A stretch of 64,000 nt of DNA, taken from Acidimicrobiia bacterium. Lineage in GTDB: Bacteria; Actinomycetota; Acidimicrobiia; Acidimicrobiales; CATQHL01. The notes under the pieces were generated by a model. That model made no database searches. It saw only the letters and a list, made by a program, of their open reading frames with translations, and was not told where the DNA came from. Made by a program: the position numbers and the translations under genes. Positions 25,162-33,468 of the stretch are shown piece after piece. The stretch's first letter is position 1; each line of letters begins with the position of its first letter. The stretch is from contig VXXM01000039.1 of the NCBI GenBank assembly GCA_009835395.1, positions 1 to 64,000 of the forward strand. The letters are read 5' to 3'.

Positions 25162-25710
25162 TCAGTCGAGACCCTTGGCGGCACGCCAGGTCGCAAGCGT
25201 CTCGGGCAGGTCGGCGGGCATCGGGCCGACATCCGGGTAGCGCTTGCGGTCGGGCGCACCGAGTCCCCCGCCCACGAGCTCGCTGAGGGGCATGAAATAC
25301 AGGAAGCACACCGTGCGCGAACCGAAGAGCCAGTTCCCGTGCTCGCGCCGGTAGGTGTCGACATAGCGGAGCCCCACCTGGTAGGTCGTGCCCTCGAGGG
25401 CCAGTTCGGCGTGGGCGAGCACGGTCCCCGTGGCGTGGTCGTCGTCGTCGAAGTCGATCCGGTGGCTGTGGGGGTAGTGGTAGGTCGGCCCCATGAGGCC
25501 GGTGCGGAATCGGTAGAAGTCCACGATGGCGTCGCGGCCCTCGGTGGCGTCGCGCCCGTCGGCGTGCGCGAACGTGGCGTCGTCGCAGAAGATCTCGCCG
25601 ATGCGCTCGTAGTCCCGGTCGTCCACGGCCACCGAGTAGTCGAAGACCAGCTCGCGGATCGCCTCGCGGGCCTCGATACGGGCGATGCGGCGTTCCAGGT
25701 CGCTGCTCAC
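25162..25710 (-). CDS. SnoaL/NTF2-like protein (copy 1)
   Basis: A 182-residue cone-shaped NTF2-like fold protein: RIEAREAIRELVFDYSVAVDDRDYERIGEIFCDDATF, then the GRDAIVDFYR helix and the strand pairs HRIDFDDDD and VGLRYVDTYRR. This fold hosts isomerases, dehydratases and hydroxylase helpers (scytalone dehydratase, ketosteroid isomerase, SnoaL). It is followed by a ~45-residue C-terminal extension. Co-location with SDR, P450 and aldolase genes suggests isomerisation or dehydration of an oxidised intermediate. A second, shorter NTF2-like gene (33061) sits in the divergent operon. Confidence 0.8.
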   Translation of the reverse strand: MSSDLERRIARIEAREAIRELVFDYSVAVDDRDYERIGEIFCDDATFAHADGRDATEGRDAIVDFYRFRTGLMGPTYHYPHSHRIDFDDDDHATGTVLAHAELALEGTTYQVGLRYVDTYRREHGNWLFGSRTVCFLYFMPLSELVGGGLGAPDRKRYPDVGPMPADLPETLATWRAAKGLD

Positions 25711-25746
25711 GTTGTGTCTCCTTGTGGTCCTACGGGTTCGTTGCGG

Positions 25747-26517
25747 TCATGCGAGCATCCCGCCGTCGATGATGAGGGTGGCGCCGGTGATGTAGGAGGC
25801 GGCGTCCGAGGCCAGGAAGGCGATGGGACCGGCCACCTCGGCGGGGGTGGCCCAGCGGCCGAGCGGGATGCTGAGTTCGGAGGCAGCGGTGACCTCGTCG
25901 GGGTCGAAGGAGTCCCAGCCGGACGTGGCCACGTAGCCGGGGGCGACGGCGTTGACTCTCACGCCGTGCGGCGCCCACTCCCGTGCCAGGGCACGGGTCT
26001 GGGCGAACAGTCCTCCCTTGGCCGAGCTGTAGGCCGACATGCCGGCGAGATGGCGCAGGCCGGCCACCGAGCCCACGTTCACGATGGAGCCACCGCCCCG
26101 TTCGACCATCGGACCGCCGAAGGCCTGCGCGCAGAGGAACGGGGCGGTGAGGTTGAGCGCCACCGTCTTGGTCCAGCCGCCCTCGGCGACTTCGAGCGCG
26201 GGGGCGAGGAAGCGGGCGCCGCCGGCGTTGTTCACGAGGATGTCGATGGGCCCGAGTCGCTCGGCGGCGGCGGAGGCTGCGGTCGCGAGAGCCTCGCCAT
26301 CGGTCACGTCCACCGCCAGCGCGGCGGCCCGGCGGCCCAGTGCGCGAAGGTCGTCGGCGAGGGCCTCGAGGCGCTCGCGCCGGCGCGCCAGCAGCGCCAC
26401 GTCGGCACCGGCGCCGGCGAGGGCCAGCGCGACGGCCCGGCCGATGTCTCCGCTGGCACCGGTGACGGCCGCCCGCTTGCCGGCGAGGGAGACGAGCGGG
26501 GCGTCCGGCTCGCTCAC
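25747..26517 (-). CDS. SDR-family oxidoreductase (copy 1)
   Basis: A classical short-chain dehydrogenase/reductase (256 residues) interconverting alcohol and ketone with NAD(P). Motifs: TGASGDIGRAVA nucleotide-binding turn, NNAG, catalytic Ser in VNVGSVAG and YSSAK, then PGYVAT and the C-terminal IIDGG. The GTG at 26517 overlaps the P450 stop (GTGA), giving VSEPDAPLVSLAGKRAAV; an upstream in-frame start at 26592 would lie inside the P450 gene. Arginines shortly after the Rossmann turn (LLARRRERLEAL) favour NADP(H). It probably oxidises the alcohol made by the P450 just upstream in the operon. Confidence 0.88.
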   Translation of the reverse strand: MSEPDAPLVSLAGKRAAVTGASGDIGRAVALALAGAGADVALLARRRERLEALADDLRALGRRAAALAVDVTDGEALATAASAAAERLGPIDILVNNAGGARFLAPALEVAEGGWTKTVALNLTAPFLCAQAFGGPMVERGGGSIVNVGSVAGLRHLAGMSAYSSAKGGLFAQTRALAREWAPHGVRVNAVAPGYVATSGWDSFDPDEVTAASELSIPLGRWATPAEVAGPIAFLASDAASYITGATLIIDGGMLA

Positions 26518-27761
26518 GCCGGGATCCCCTCGCTGGGGGTGTAGGACACGCAGAACGAGGACATCCCCCGGCTGATGAGCGTCGGATGCCACTCGGGTGG
26601 CTCGGGGCCGGGGCGCAGGTCGGGCAACCGCCGGGCGAGGGCGTCGAGCGCGATCGAACCCTCCAGGCGCGCCACCGCGGCGCCGAGGCAGTAGTGCAGA
26701 CCGAACCCGAAGCCCACGTGGTCGGTGGGGTTGCGTTCGAGGTCGAAGCGGTCGGGCTCGGCGAAGACGTTGGGGTCCCGGTTGGCGGCGGCCTGCACCA
26801 GGTAGACCATGTCGTGGCGGCGGATCAGTTGGCCGCCCATGTCGATGTCGGTGGCGGCCATCCGCACCTGCATCTTCGACGGACCGTCGAAGCGCAGGAT
26901 CTCCTCCGTCGCCGCCCGCAGGTAGTCGCCGTCGTCGTTGGCGCGGAGTCGCTCAAGTTGGTCGGGGTTCTGAAGCAGGGCATGCAGCCCGTTGCCGATG
27001 AGGTTCGTGGTGGTCTCGTGACCGCCGAAGAGCAGCAGGATGCAGGTGCCCACGATCTCGTCGTCGGTCAGCGTGTCGTCGCCCTCCTGGGCGCGGATGA
27101 GGGTGTGAATCAGGTTCTCCGCCGGCTCGGCCCGGAAGTGCCGGACGAGCGTTCCCAGGTATTCCGAGAGTTCCAGGAGCCCGTTCTGGGCGCGCTCGCG
27201 GCGCCCGGCGACGCCGCGGGCGCCGAACACCAACACCATCAGGTCGTCGGACCAGTCCTTGAACAGGTCGCGGTCCTCGGGCGGCACGCCCATCATCTCG
27301 GCGATCACGACCGCGGGCAGCGGGTAGGCGAAGTCGGAAATCACGTCCATGTGGCCGCGCGGCGCCAGCTCGGCGATGAGGCTGTCGATCACCTCGATGA
27401 TGCGGGGTTGCCACAGGGAGATGGCCCGGGGGGTGAAGGCGCGGCTGACGAGCTTGCGCAGGCGCGTGTGGTCGGGCGGGTCGCGGAACACCATCCACTC
27501 GCCGAGGATCCGGTAGGTGGGGGCGCGCTCGCGGCGCTGGGCATCGGTGAGCTTGTGCTCGAAGACCGGCCGGATGCGGTCGGACGAGAACCGCGGGTCC
27601 TTCAGCGCCGCCAGCAGGTCGTCGTGGCGGTGGATGAACCAGGCGCGGTGGTGCTCGTTGTAGAAGACGGGTCGCCCGCGCCGCAGCTCGGCGAAGATCG
27701 GGTAGGGGTCGGCGACCCGCTCGGGCGTCAGAAGGTCCACGTCGCCGTCGACGCCGCTCAC
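26514..27761 (-). CDS. Cytochrome P450 (second, divergent type)
   Basis: A 415-residue bacterial P450 of a different subfamily from the other three. I-helix LFGGHETTTNLIGN, K-helix EEILRFDGP, and heme loop FGFGLHYCLGA with the Cys ligand are present; DPPDHTRLRKLVSRAFTPR is the familiar C-helix region. The GTG at 27761 overlaps the thiolase stop (GTGA) and its own stop overlaps the SDR start, so thiolase-P450-SDR are translationally coupled, strong evidence for one pathway. The long open frame upstream runs antisense to the thiolase and is not part of the gene. Substrate unknown. Confidence 0.92.
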   Translation of the reverse strand: MSGVDGDVDLLTPERVADPYPIFAELRRGRPVFYNEHHRAWFIHRHDDLLAALKDPRFSSDRIRPVFEHKLTDAQRRERAPTYRILGEWMVFRDPPDHTRLRKLVSRAFTPRAISLWQPRIIEVIDSLIAELAPRGHMDVISDFAYPLPAVVIAEMMGVPPEDRDLFKDWSDDLMVLVFGARGVAGRRERAQNGLLELSEYLGTLVRHFRAEPAENLIHTLIRAQEGDDTLTDDEIVGTCILLLFGGHETTTNLIGNGLHALLQNPDQLERLRANDDGDYLRAATEEILRFDGPSKMQVRMAATDIDMGGQLIRRHDMVYLVQAAANRDPNVFAEPDRFDLERNPTDHVGFGFGLHYCLGAAVARLEGSIALDALARRLPDLRPGPEPPEWHPTLISRGMSSFCVSYTPSEGIPA

Positions 27762-28921
27762 CGCGGCTCTCCCGGAGCCTCCAGGACGGCCACCACGCAG
27801 GCGTTGCCGTCGATACCGGCGGTGCCACCGCCCATCGTCTCCACCACTCCGATCCGGGCGCCTTCCACCTGGCGGCCCTCGGCCATGCCGCGCAACTGCC
27901 AGACGATCTCGGCGATCTGGCCCAGCCCGGTGGCGCCGAGGGGGTGCCCGCGGGCCAGCAGGCCGCCGGAGGGGTTGACGGGCTGGGCGCCGCCGAGGCT
28001 GGTGCGCCCGGAGGCCACCAGCGCCCCGCCGCCGCCCAACTCGCACAGGCCGAGTGCCTCGGTCGTGACGATCTCTCCGATCGTGAAAGCGTCGTGCACC
28101 TCGAGGACGTCGATGTCCTCCGGTCCGATTCCGGCCTGCTCGAACGCGGCCCGGCCGGTGTCGGACACGAGTTGCCAGCCCCAGACCAGGTCGCTGGTGT
28201 GGTCCCAGGCCTGCCCCGAGGCCAGCGCCGAGGCCCGCACCGGCACGTCCGAGTCGCCGCCGGTGCCGCCGGCCGGCCTCGGCGGGCCCAACACGGCGGC
28301 TGCGGCGGCATCGCTGATGTCACAGCACTGCAGCAGTGTCAGCGGGTCGGAGATCGGCCGCGAGTCCAGGATCTGCTCGACCGTGAACTCGCCGGCGTGC
28401 TGGGCGCGGGGGTTGCCCAGCGCGTGGCGCCGGTTCTTCACAGCCACGAGTGCCATCTGCTCGGGCGTGACGCCGTAGCAGTGCTGGTAACGGTGCGCTG
28501 CCATGCCGTAGAGGCTCGGCATGGCGAAGCCCTGCGCGCCTTCGGGGTCCGAGAGCAACGGCTCGATGGGCCCGTCGAAGACCGCGGTCATCGTCTCGAT
28601 TCCGAACGCCAGCACCGTCTCGTAGCGGCCCTGGCCAACGGCGACGTGCGCCTCATGAAACGCCGTCGTGCCGCTGGCGCAGGCATTCTCCACGGTCACG
28701 ACCGGCACGCCCGTGATCCCCAGATGCTGGAGGGTACGCGTCGTCACTCCCGGATCGCCGAACACGGTCCCCGCGTAGACCGCCTCGACGGCGGCGGGTG
28801 TGACGCCGGCATCGGCGAGTGCCTCGGTGACGGCCTGCCAGGCGAGATGCGTCGGCGGGGTCTCCGGCTGGCGGGCGAAGCGGCTGGTGCCGACCCCTCG
28901 GATGGAGACGGGCGCCGTCAT
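27758..28921 (-). CDS. Thiolase-family acetyl-CoA acyltransferase (lipid-transfer/SCP-x type)
   Basis: A 387-residue thiolase-like enzyme of the nondecarboxylating SCP-x/lipid-transfer group, which cleaves 3-ketoacyl-CoA or performs a retro-aldol on a branched acyl-CoA. It keeps the nucleophile Cys in VENACASGTTAF, the active-site His in VHDAFTIGE and the second His in GGLLARGHPLGATG. In actinobacteria such proteins work with DUF35 partners, and one lies directly upstream here (28992). The ATG at 28921 starts MTAPVSIRGVGTSRF, where family similarity begins. Its stop is shared with the following P450 start. With P450 and SDR in the same unit, side-chain or ring shortening of an oxidised isoprenoid or steroid-like compound is plausible. 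Confidence 0.86.
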   Translation of the reverse strand: MTAPVSIRGVGTSRFARQPETPPTHLAWQAVTEALADAGVTPAAVEAVYAGTVFGDPGVTTRTLQHLGITGVPVVTVENACASGTTAFHEAHVAVGQGRYETVLAFGIETMTAVFDGPIEPLLSDPEGAQGFAMPSLYGMAAHRYQHCYGVTPEQMALVAVKNRRHALGNPRAQHAGEFTVEQILDSRPISDPLTLLQCCDISDAAAAAVLGPPRPAGGTGGDSDVPVRASALASGQAWDHTSDLVWGWQLVSDTGRAAFEQAGIGPEDIDVLEVHDAFTIGEIVTTEALGLCELGGGGALVASGRTSLGGAQPVNPSGGLLARGHPLGATGLGQIAEIVWQLRGMAEGRQVEGARIGVVETMGGGTAGIDGNACVVAVLEAPGEPR

Positions 28922-28991
28922 GGGTGTCCGCCCGATCGGGGGTGCTCGCCGCCGTCCTGCTCGTGGCGTGCCTGCGCAACGGACCGGCAGG

Positions 28992-29420
28992 TCACAGCGG
29001 TGCCCTCTCCTCGGTGGGATCACCAGCGGCCACCGGGACAACCACCGGGTCGCCCCGATCGTCGCGACCAGCCAGGCACACCCGGGTGCCGGGCATCAGC
29101 GGCCGGTCCTCGGCACCGTGGACGTGAACGAGGGCACGAGGACCTTCGTCGAAGTCCACGTATGCGAGAACCGCCGGCGGCTTCCGGTCCGCCACCCGGA
29201 TGCGCAGGACAGTCGAACTCCAGACCGTGCCCGCCGGCCCGAACTTGGCGCGTTCCACGGACGATCCTCCGCACCGGGGGCAAAGGGGCGGTCGGTAGAG
29301 CATGGGATAGCCGCACACCGTGCAGCGTCCACCTCGCAGCCCCTCCGGCGTGGCATCGGGGCGAGGATCGCGGCCGGATGCCTCCGGATCGAGTGCGTTC
29401 GATCCGCCAGCGGCGCTCAT
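28992..29420 (-). CDS. DUF35 OB-fold / zinc-ribbon partner of the thiolase
   Basis: A 142-residue Zn-ribbon plus OB-fold protein (DUF35 group). The ribbon cysteines are CTVC and CPRC about 15 residues apart, followed by the OB domain with GTVWSSTVLRIR, AYVDFDEGPRALVHV and PGTRV. Such proteins are obligate partners of thiolase-like enzymes, as ChsH2 is for the aldolase Ltp2. I take the ATG at 29420 because a consensus -35 (TTGACA) and -10 (TACAGT) lie just upstream; an in-frame TTG at 29459 would precede that -10. It is the first gene of the minus-strand catabolic operon. Confidence 0.84.
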   Translation of the reverse strand: MSAAGGSNALDPEASGRDPRPDATPEGLRGGRCTVCGYPMLYRPPLCPRCGGSSVERAKFGPAGTVWSSTVLRIRVADRKPPAVLAYVDFDEGPRALVHVHGAEDRPLMPGTRVCLAGRDDRGDPVVVPVAAGDPTEERAPL

Positions 29421-29449
29421 GGCCTCGACGCCGGTTCCCACACCGTAGG

Positions 29450-29476
29450 ACTGTACCAACGGCAGGGGACTGTCAA
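29450..29476 (-). promoter_or_regulatory. Candidate promoter of the minus-strand catabolic operon
   Basis: On the minus strand a perfect TTGACA (plus 29471-29476) is followed after 15 bp by TACAGT (plus 29450-29455). This gives a short leader before the DUF35 ATG at 29420. The spacer is slightly short. It shares the ~170-bp gap with the divergent P450 operon. Confidence 0.45.
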
Positions 29477-29592
29477 CCGCTTGTTTGATATCGTTCGGGT
29501 ACGAGACCAGGTCGTGTCAGGTCCGCAACCTGGGACAACGGGTCGCCGCCCCGGATCCGGCGGAGTGCGCGACCACCAAGGGAAGGAGATCC

Positions 29593-30801
29593 ATGGCTGC
29601 CGAAGCACCGGACATCCTCTCACCGGCGTTCAACGAGGATCCCTACCCGATCCTGGCCGCCCTGCGGGAGGACCACCCGCTGTACTTCCACGAGCAGATG
29701 AACTCTTACCTCATCACCCGTTACGACGACGTCTCTAGCGCCTTCAAGAACCCCGTTTTCACGACCCTCAACTACGAGTGGCAGCTCGAGCCTGTGCACG
29801 GGCCCACGCTGCTGTCCATGGAGGGGCGCAACCACTCGCGCTACCGCAACCTCGTGGCACCCGAGTTCCGGGGGCGGGTGCTGCAGGAGAGCTTCCTGCC
29901 CGTCATCGAGCGCAACAGCGCAGAACTGCTCGACGCGTGGCGCCACGACGGGCACGTGGACTTCGTGCAGCAGTACACAACCTGGTTCCCCGTCAAGGTG
30001 ATCGTGGACATGCTGGGCCTGCCGGCCGACGATCACGCCCTGTTCCATCGCTGGTACACCACGATCAACGTCTATCTCGCCAACCTGGCGGGCGATCCGG
30101 AGATCAACGCCGCCGGCGAGCAGGTCCGCGAGGATCTGGAGGCCTACATGCTTCCGGTCATCGAGGATCGCCGCCACAACCCGCGCGACGACCTCCTCAC
30201 CAAGCTCGTGCACGCCGAGGTCGACGGTGAGCGTCTCGGCGACATCGAGATCAAGTCGTTCGTGAGCCTGCTGCTGACCGCCGGCGGCGAGACCACCGAC
30301 CGGTCGCTCACGAACATGTTCTGGCGGCTGATCGAGAACCCTCGCCAGATGGCGGCGGTGCGTGAGGACCGCAGCCTGATCCGCAACGCCTTCGCCGAGA
30401 CGCTGCGCCACACACCGCCGGTGCTGATGATCATGCGCCAGCCGTCGGAGGACGTGGAGGTGACCGGCGGGGTGATCCCGGCAGGTTCTACGGTGACCTG
30501 CCTACTGGCCGGGGCCAACCGTGATCCGCGGGCTTTCGAGGATCCCGACCGCTTCGACATCTTCCGCGACGACCTGGACGTCGAGCGGGCCTTCACCTCG
30601 GGGGCCAATCACCTCACGTTCGCGCTGGGCCGCCACTTCTGCGTGGGTGCCCTCTTGGCGCTCACCGAAGTGGTCACAGGCGCCGGTCAGGTGCTCGACG
30701 CCTGCGAGGATCTGGCCTTCGCCAACGGCCCGCCGACGCCGGAGGGAGTGTTCACGCGCTCCCCGCTGCACATGGACCTCACGTTCACGCCGGCGTCCTG
30801 A
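29593..30801 (+). CDS. Cytochrome P450 (AGGETTD/NYEWQ group, copy 2)
   Basis: A 402-residue P450, first gene of the rightward operon, with I-helix TAGGETTDR, K-helix ETLRHTPP and heme loop FALGRHFCVGA. GGAAGGAG just before ATG 29593 is an excellent SD. The protein is closely similar along its whole length to the next gene (identical runs such as AFAETLRHTPPV, IPAGSTVTCLLAGANRDP, HVDFVQQYTT and VIVDMLGLP), so the two arose by tandem duplication. Copy 1 at 23094 is a more distant relative. Possible substrate differences would come from the B-C and F-G regions, which differ most (YTTINVYLANLAG here versus YSSIMAFLSNLIG). Confidence 0.93.
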   Translation: MAAEAPDILSPAFNEDPYPILAALREDHPLYFHEQMNSYLITRYDDVSSAFKNPVFTTLNYEWQLEPVHGPTLLSMEGRNHSRYRNLVAPEFRGRVLQESFLPVIERNSAELLDAWRHDGHVDFVQQYTTWFPVKVIVDMLGLPADDHALFHRWYTTINVYLANLAGDPEINAAGEQVREDLEAYMLPVIEDRRHNPRDDLLTKLVHAEVDGERLGDIEIKSFVSLLLTAGGETTDRSLTNMFWRLIENPRQMAAVREDRSLIRNAFAETLRHTPPVLMIMRQPSEDVEVTGGVIPAGSTVTCLLAGANRDPRAFEDPDRFDIFRDDLDVERAFTSGANHLTFALGRHFCVGALLALTEVVTGAGQVLDACEDLAFANGPPTPEGVFTRSPLHMDLTFTPAS

Positions 30802-30870
30802 GGATCGGGACCGAGCGCAGGAATCGCCGCACGCCGCCACCATCGAGACCACGAACCGGAGGAACACGCC

Positions 30871-32070
30871 ATGACCCCCGACATCCTCTCGCCGGAGTTC
30901 TCCGAGGATCCGTTCCCGGTGCTCGAGTTGATGCGCGACGAGCACCCGGTCTACTTCCACGAGGCCATGAACTCGTACATGATCAGCCGCTACGAGGACG
31001 TGGAGCGGGCCTTCAAGGATCCGGCCTTCAACTCCAACAACTACGAGTGGCAACTCGAGCCGGTGCACGGGCCCACCATCCTGCAGATGGAGGGGCGCGA
31101 CCACTCCCGGCACCGCAACCTCGTCACGCCGGCCTTCCGGGGCGCCGACCTGCGGGAGAAGTTCATGCCGGTGATCGAGCGCTGCAGCACCGAGCTCATC
31201 GACAACTGGCGGACCGACGGGCACGTGGACTTCGTGCAGCAGTACACCACCCGCTTCCCGATCAACGTGATCGTGGACATGCTGGGCCTGCCCAAGTCCG
31301 ACCACGACCGGTTCCACGGCTGGTACAGCTCGATCATGGCGTTCCTGTCGAACCTCATCGGCGATCCCGATGTGATGGCCGCTGGCATCCGCACCCGCGA
31401 CGAGTTGCAGGCGTACATGCTGCCGATCATCGCCGACCGGCGCAGTTCCCCCGGCGATGACCTGCTGACGACGCTCTGTCAGGCCGAGATCGACGGCGAG
31501 CGGCTCAGCGACATCGAGGTGAAGGCCTTCGTGAGCCTGCTGCTGACCGCAGGCGGCGAGACCACCGACAAGTCCATGGCCAACATGTTCTGGCGCCTCA
31601 TCGAGAACCCCGATCAGATGGAGGCGGTGCGCGAGGACCGCAGCCTCATCCGCAACGCCTTCGCCGAGACGCTGCGGCACACGCCGCCGGTGCAGATGAT
31701 CATGCGTGAGACCGCCGAGGAGGTGGAGATGTCGGACGGGACGATCCCGGCCGGTTCCACGGTCACCTGCCTGCTCGCCGGCGCCAACCGCGATCCTCGA
31801 AAATATGCCGACCCCGACCGCTTCGACATCTTCCGGGAGGACCTGGACATGGAGAAGGCCTTCACGGCCGCCGCCAATCACACCTCCTTCGCCCTCGGGC
31901 GGCACTTCTGTGTCGGCGCCATCCTGGCGCTGAACGAGGTGGAGACCGGCACCAACCAACTGCTGGACGCCATGGATGAAATCGCCTTCGTCAACGGGTC
32001 GCCGACGCCGGTGGGCGTCTTCACCCGGTCACCGGTGCACATGCCGCTGACGTTCCGTCCCGCCGCCTGA
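30871..32070 (+). CDS. Cytochrome P450 (AGGETTD/NYEWQ group, copy 3)
   Basis: The tandem paralogue of the preceding P450 (399 residues), with TAGGETTDK, ETLRHTPP and FALGRHFCVGA. Its ATG has CGGAGGA upstream at proper spacing. The two genes are 69 bp apart. Conservation is highest in the heme, I-helix and C-terminal parts and lower in the substrate-facing regions, as expected for paralogues with diverging substrates or successive oxidation steps. As with the other P450s, no redox partner is encoded nearby, so electrons must come from a ferredoxin elsewhere in the genome. Confidence 0.93.
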   Translation: MTPDILSPEFSEDPFPVLELMRDEHPVYFHEAMNSYMISRYEDVERAFKDPAFNSNNYEWQLEPVHGPTILQMEGRDHSRHRNLVTPAFRGADLREKFMPVIERCSTELIDNWRTDGHVDFVQQYTTRFPINVIVDMLGLPKSDHDRFHGWYSSIMAFLSNLIGDPDVMAAGIRTRDELQAYMLPIIADRRSSPGDDLLTTLCQAEIDGERLSDIEVKAFVSLLLTAGGETTDKSMANMFWRLIENPDQMEAVREDRSLIRNAFAETLRHTPPVQMIMRETAEEVEMSDGTIPAGSTVTCLLAGANRDPRKYADPDRFDIFREDLDMEKAFTAAANHTSFALGRHFCVGAILALNEVETGTNQLLDAMDEIAFVNGSPTPVGVFTRSPVHMPLTFRPAA

Positions 32071-32172
32071 GCACAGCAGGCCCGGCCGGCCGGTCCGCCC
32101 ACCGGGAAGGTCTCGCCGATCGACTCTCCGACTACCGTCAAACGACCGACCAACCGCAGGAAGGAACCAACA

Positions 32173-32988
32173 ATGAGCATTGAGGGAACGCGCTTCGTCA
32201 TCACCGGCTCCGCCGCCGGCATTGGGGCGGCCACCGCCCGGGTCGCCGCCTCCAAGGGAGCGGCCGTCATGGTCAGCGACCTGGCTTCCTCCGCCGAGGC
32301 CGGCGAGCAGTTGGCCGCCGACATCCGCGCCGCCGGCGGCACGGCAGCCTTCCACGTCTGCGATGTCACCGACGCCGGGCAGGTCGAGGGGTTGATGGCG
32401 GCCACGGCGGAGGCGTTCGGAGGAATCGACGTGCTGCACAACAACGCCGGCGTGCACGAGACGGCCCGCGCCGGGGAGGACACCTCGGTCGAGACGATGC
32501 CCGTCGACGTCTTCCGCTGGGTCGTGGAGGTCAACGCCATCGCCCCCTGGATCTGCGCCAAGGCGGCGGTGCCCTACCTCAAGCAGAGCGACTACGCCTC
32601 CATCATCAACGCCGCCTCGACGGGTTCGCAGTCGGCGTATCCCCGTAACTCCGCCTACGGGACGTCCAAGGGCGGTATCCGGCTGCAGACCCAGAACCTG
32701 GCCGTCGACCTTGCGCCCTACGGCATCAGGGTCAACTGCTACGGCCCAACCGCAATCGCCACCGAGATGGTGACCCGCTTCGTGGAGCAGGCCGAGGACC
32801 CCGTGGCGTTCGAGAAGGCACTCGTGAACACCAGCCTCATCCCTCGGCTCGGCACGCCGGAGGAGGTCGCTGAGCTGGTCTGCTTCCTGGCCGGCCCGCA
32901 GGCGTCGTTCATCAACGGCGCCTACATTCTCATCGACGGTGGCTCCCTGGCCTGGCGGGGAACCGTCGACCAGATCGGCCTGGACTAG
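32173..32988 (+). CDS. SDR-family oxidoreductase (copy 2)
   Basis: A 271-residue classical SDR: TGSAAGIGAATA turn, VSDL after the second strand (acidic, favouring NAD), NNAG, Ser in NAASTGSQ and YGTSK catalytic pair, then NCYGPTAIATEM and the terminal LIDGG, with a short extra C-terminal tail. GGAAGGA precedes the ATG. It follows the two P450s in the rightward operon and most likely oxidises an alcohol they produce. It is not a close copy of the SDR in the minus-strand operon, so the two operons carry functionally parallel but separate enzyme sets. Confidence 0.88.
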   Translation: MSIEGTRFVITGSAAGIGAATARVAASKGAAVMVSDLASSAEAGEQLAADIRAAGGTAAFHVCDVTDAGQVEGLMAATAEAFGGIDVLHNNAGVHETARAGEDTSVETMPVDVFRWVVEVNAIAPWICAKAAVPYLKQSDYASIINAASTGSQSAYPRNSAYGTSKGGIRLQTQNLAVDLAPYGIRVNCYGPTAIATEMVTRFVEQAEDPVAFEKALVNTSLIPRLGTPEEVAELVCFLAGPQASFINGAYILIDGGSLAWRGTVDQIGLD

Positions 32989-33060
32989 CGGACCCGTCCC
33001 GACCGGGCGTCATCGACGACCGGACAGAACCGACGACAGATACAACCAAAGGAGCGAACC

Positions 33061-33465
33061 ATGGCTGACACACTTGCGATCACCGGCCTGCTGAACCGGG
33101 CCGGGACGGCGTACGACACCGGTGACCTGGAGTTCATCATGGACCTGTTCCTGGAGGACAGTGTCTTCGAGCTGGTCATCGCCGGCAACGAGCCCATGGT
33201 GTTCGCGGGCAAGGAGACAATCCGCGGCCTGTTCGAGGGCGCCCACGAATCCCAGACCGACCAGCGGCGTCACTGCATCACCAACATCTACTTCACCGAC
33301 GAGACCGACACGTCGGTGACCGCCGTCTCCAACCTCATCCTCATCTCGGTGGAGAACGGTGCGCTCACGGTGTTGTCCAGCGGCCTGTACACCGACACCG
33401 TGGTCCTGGTCGACGGGGCGTGGAAGCTCCAGCGCCGTCACCTGCATCTCGACCTGCCCTACTGA
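33061..33465 (+). CDS. SnoaL/NTF2-like protein (copy 2)
   Basis: A 134-residue NTF2-like protein (LAITGLLNRAGTAYDTGDLEF, FLEDSVFEL, GKETIRGLFEGAHES, RRHCITNIYF, and a final WKLQRRHLHLDLPY strand). Such proteins act as isomerases or dehydratases, or as accessory folds in aromatic and terpenoid catabolism. AAAGGAG lies 6 nt before the ATG. It is separated by only 3 bp from the acyl-CoA synthetase gene, so it is surely in the same transcript. Confidence 0.8.
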   Translation: MADTLAITGLLNRAGTAYDTGDLEFIMDLFLEDSVFELVIAGNEPMVFAGKETIRGLFEGAHESQTDQRRHCITNIYFTDETDTSVTAVSNLILISVENGALTVLSSGLYTDTVVLVDGAWKLQRRHLHLDLPY

Positions 33466-33468
33466 GCC

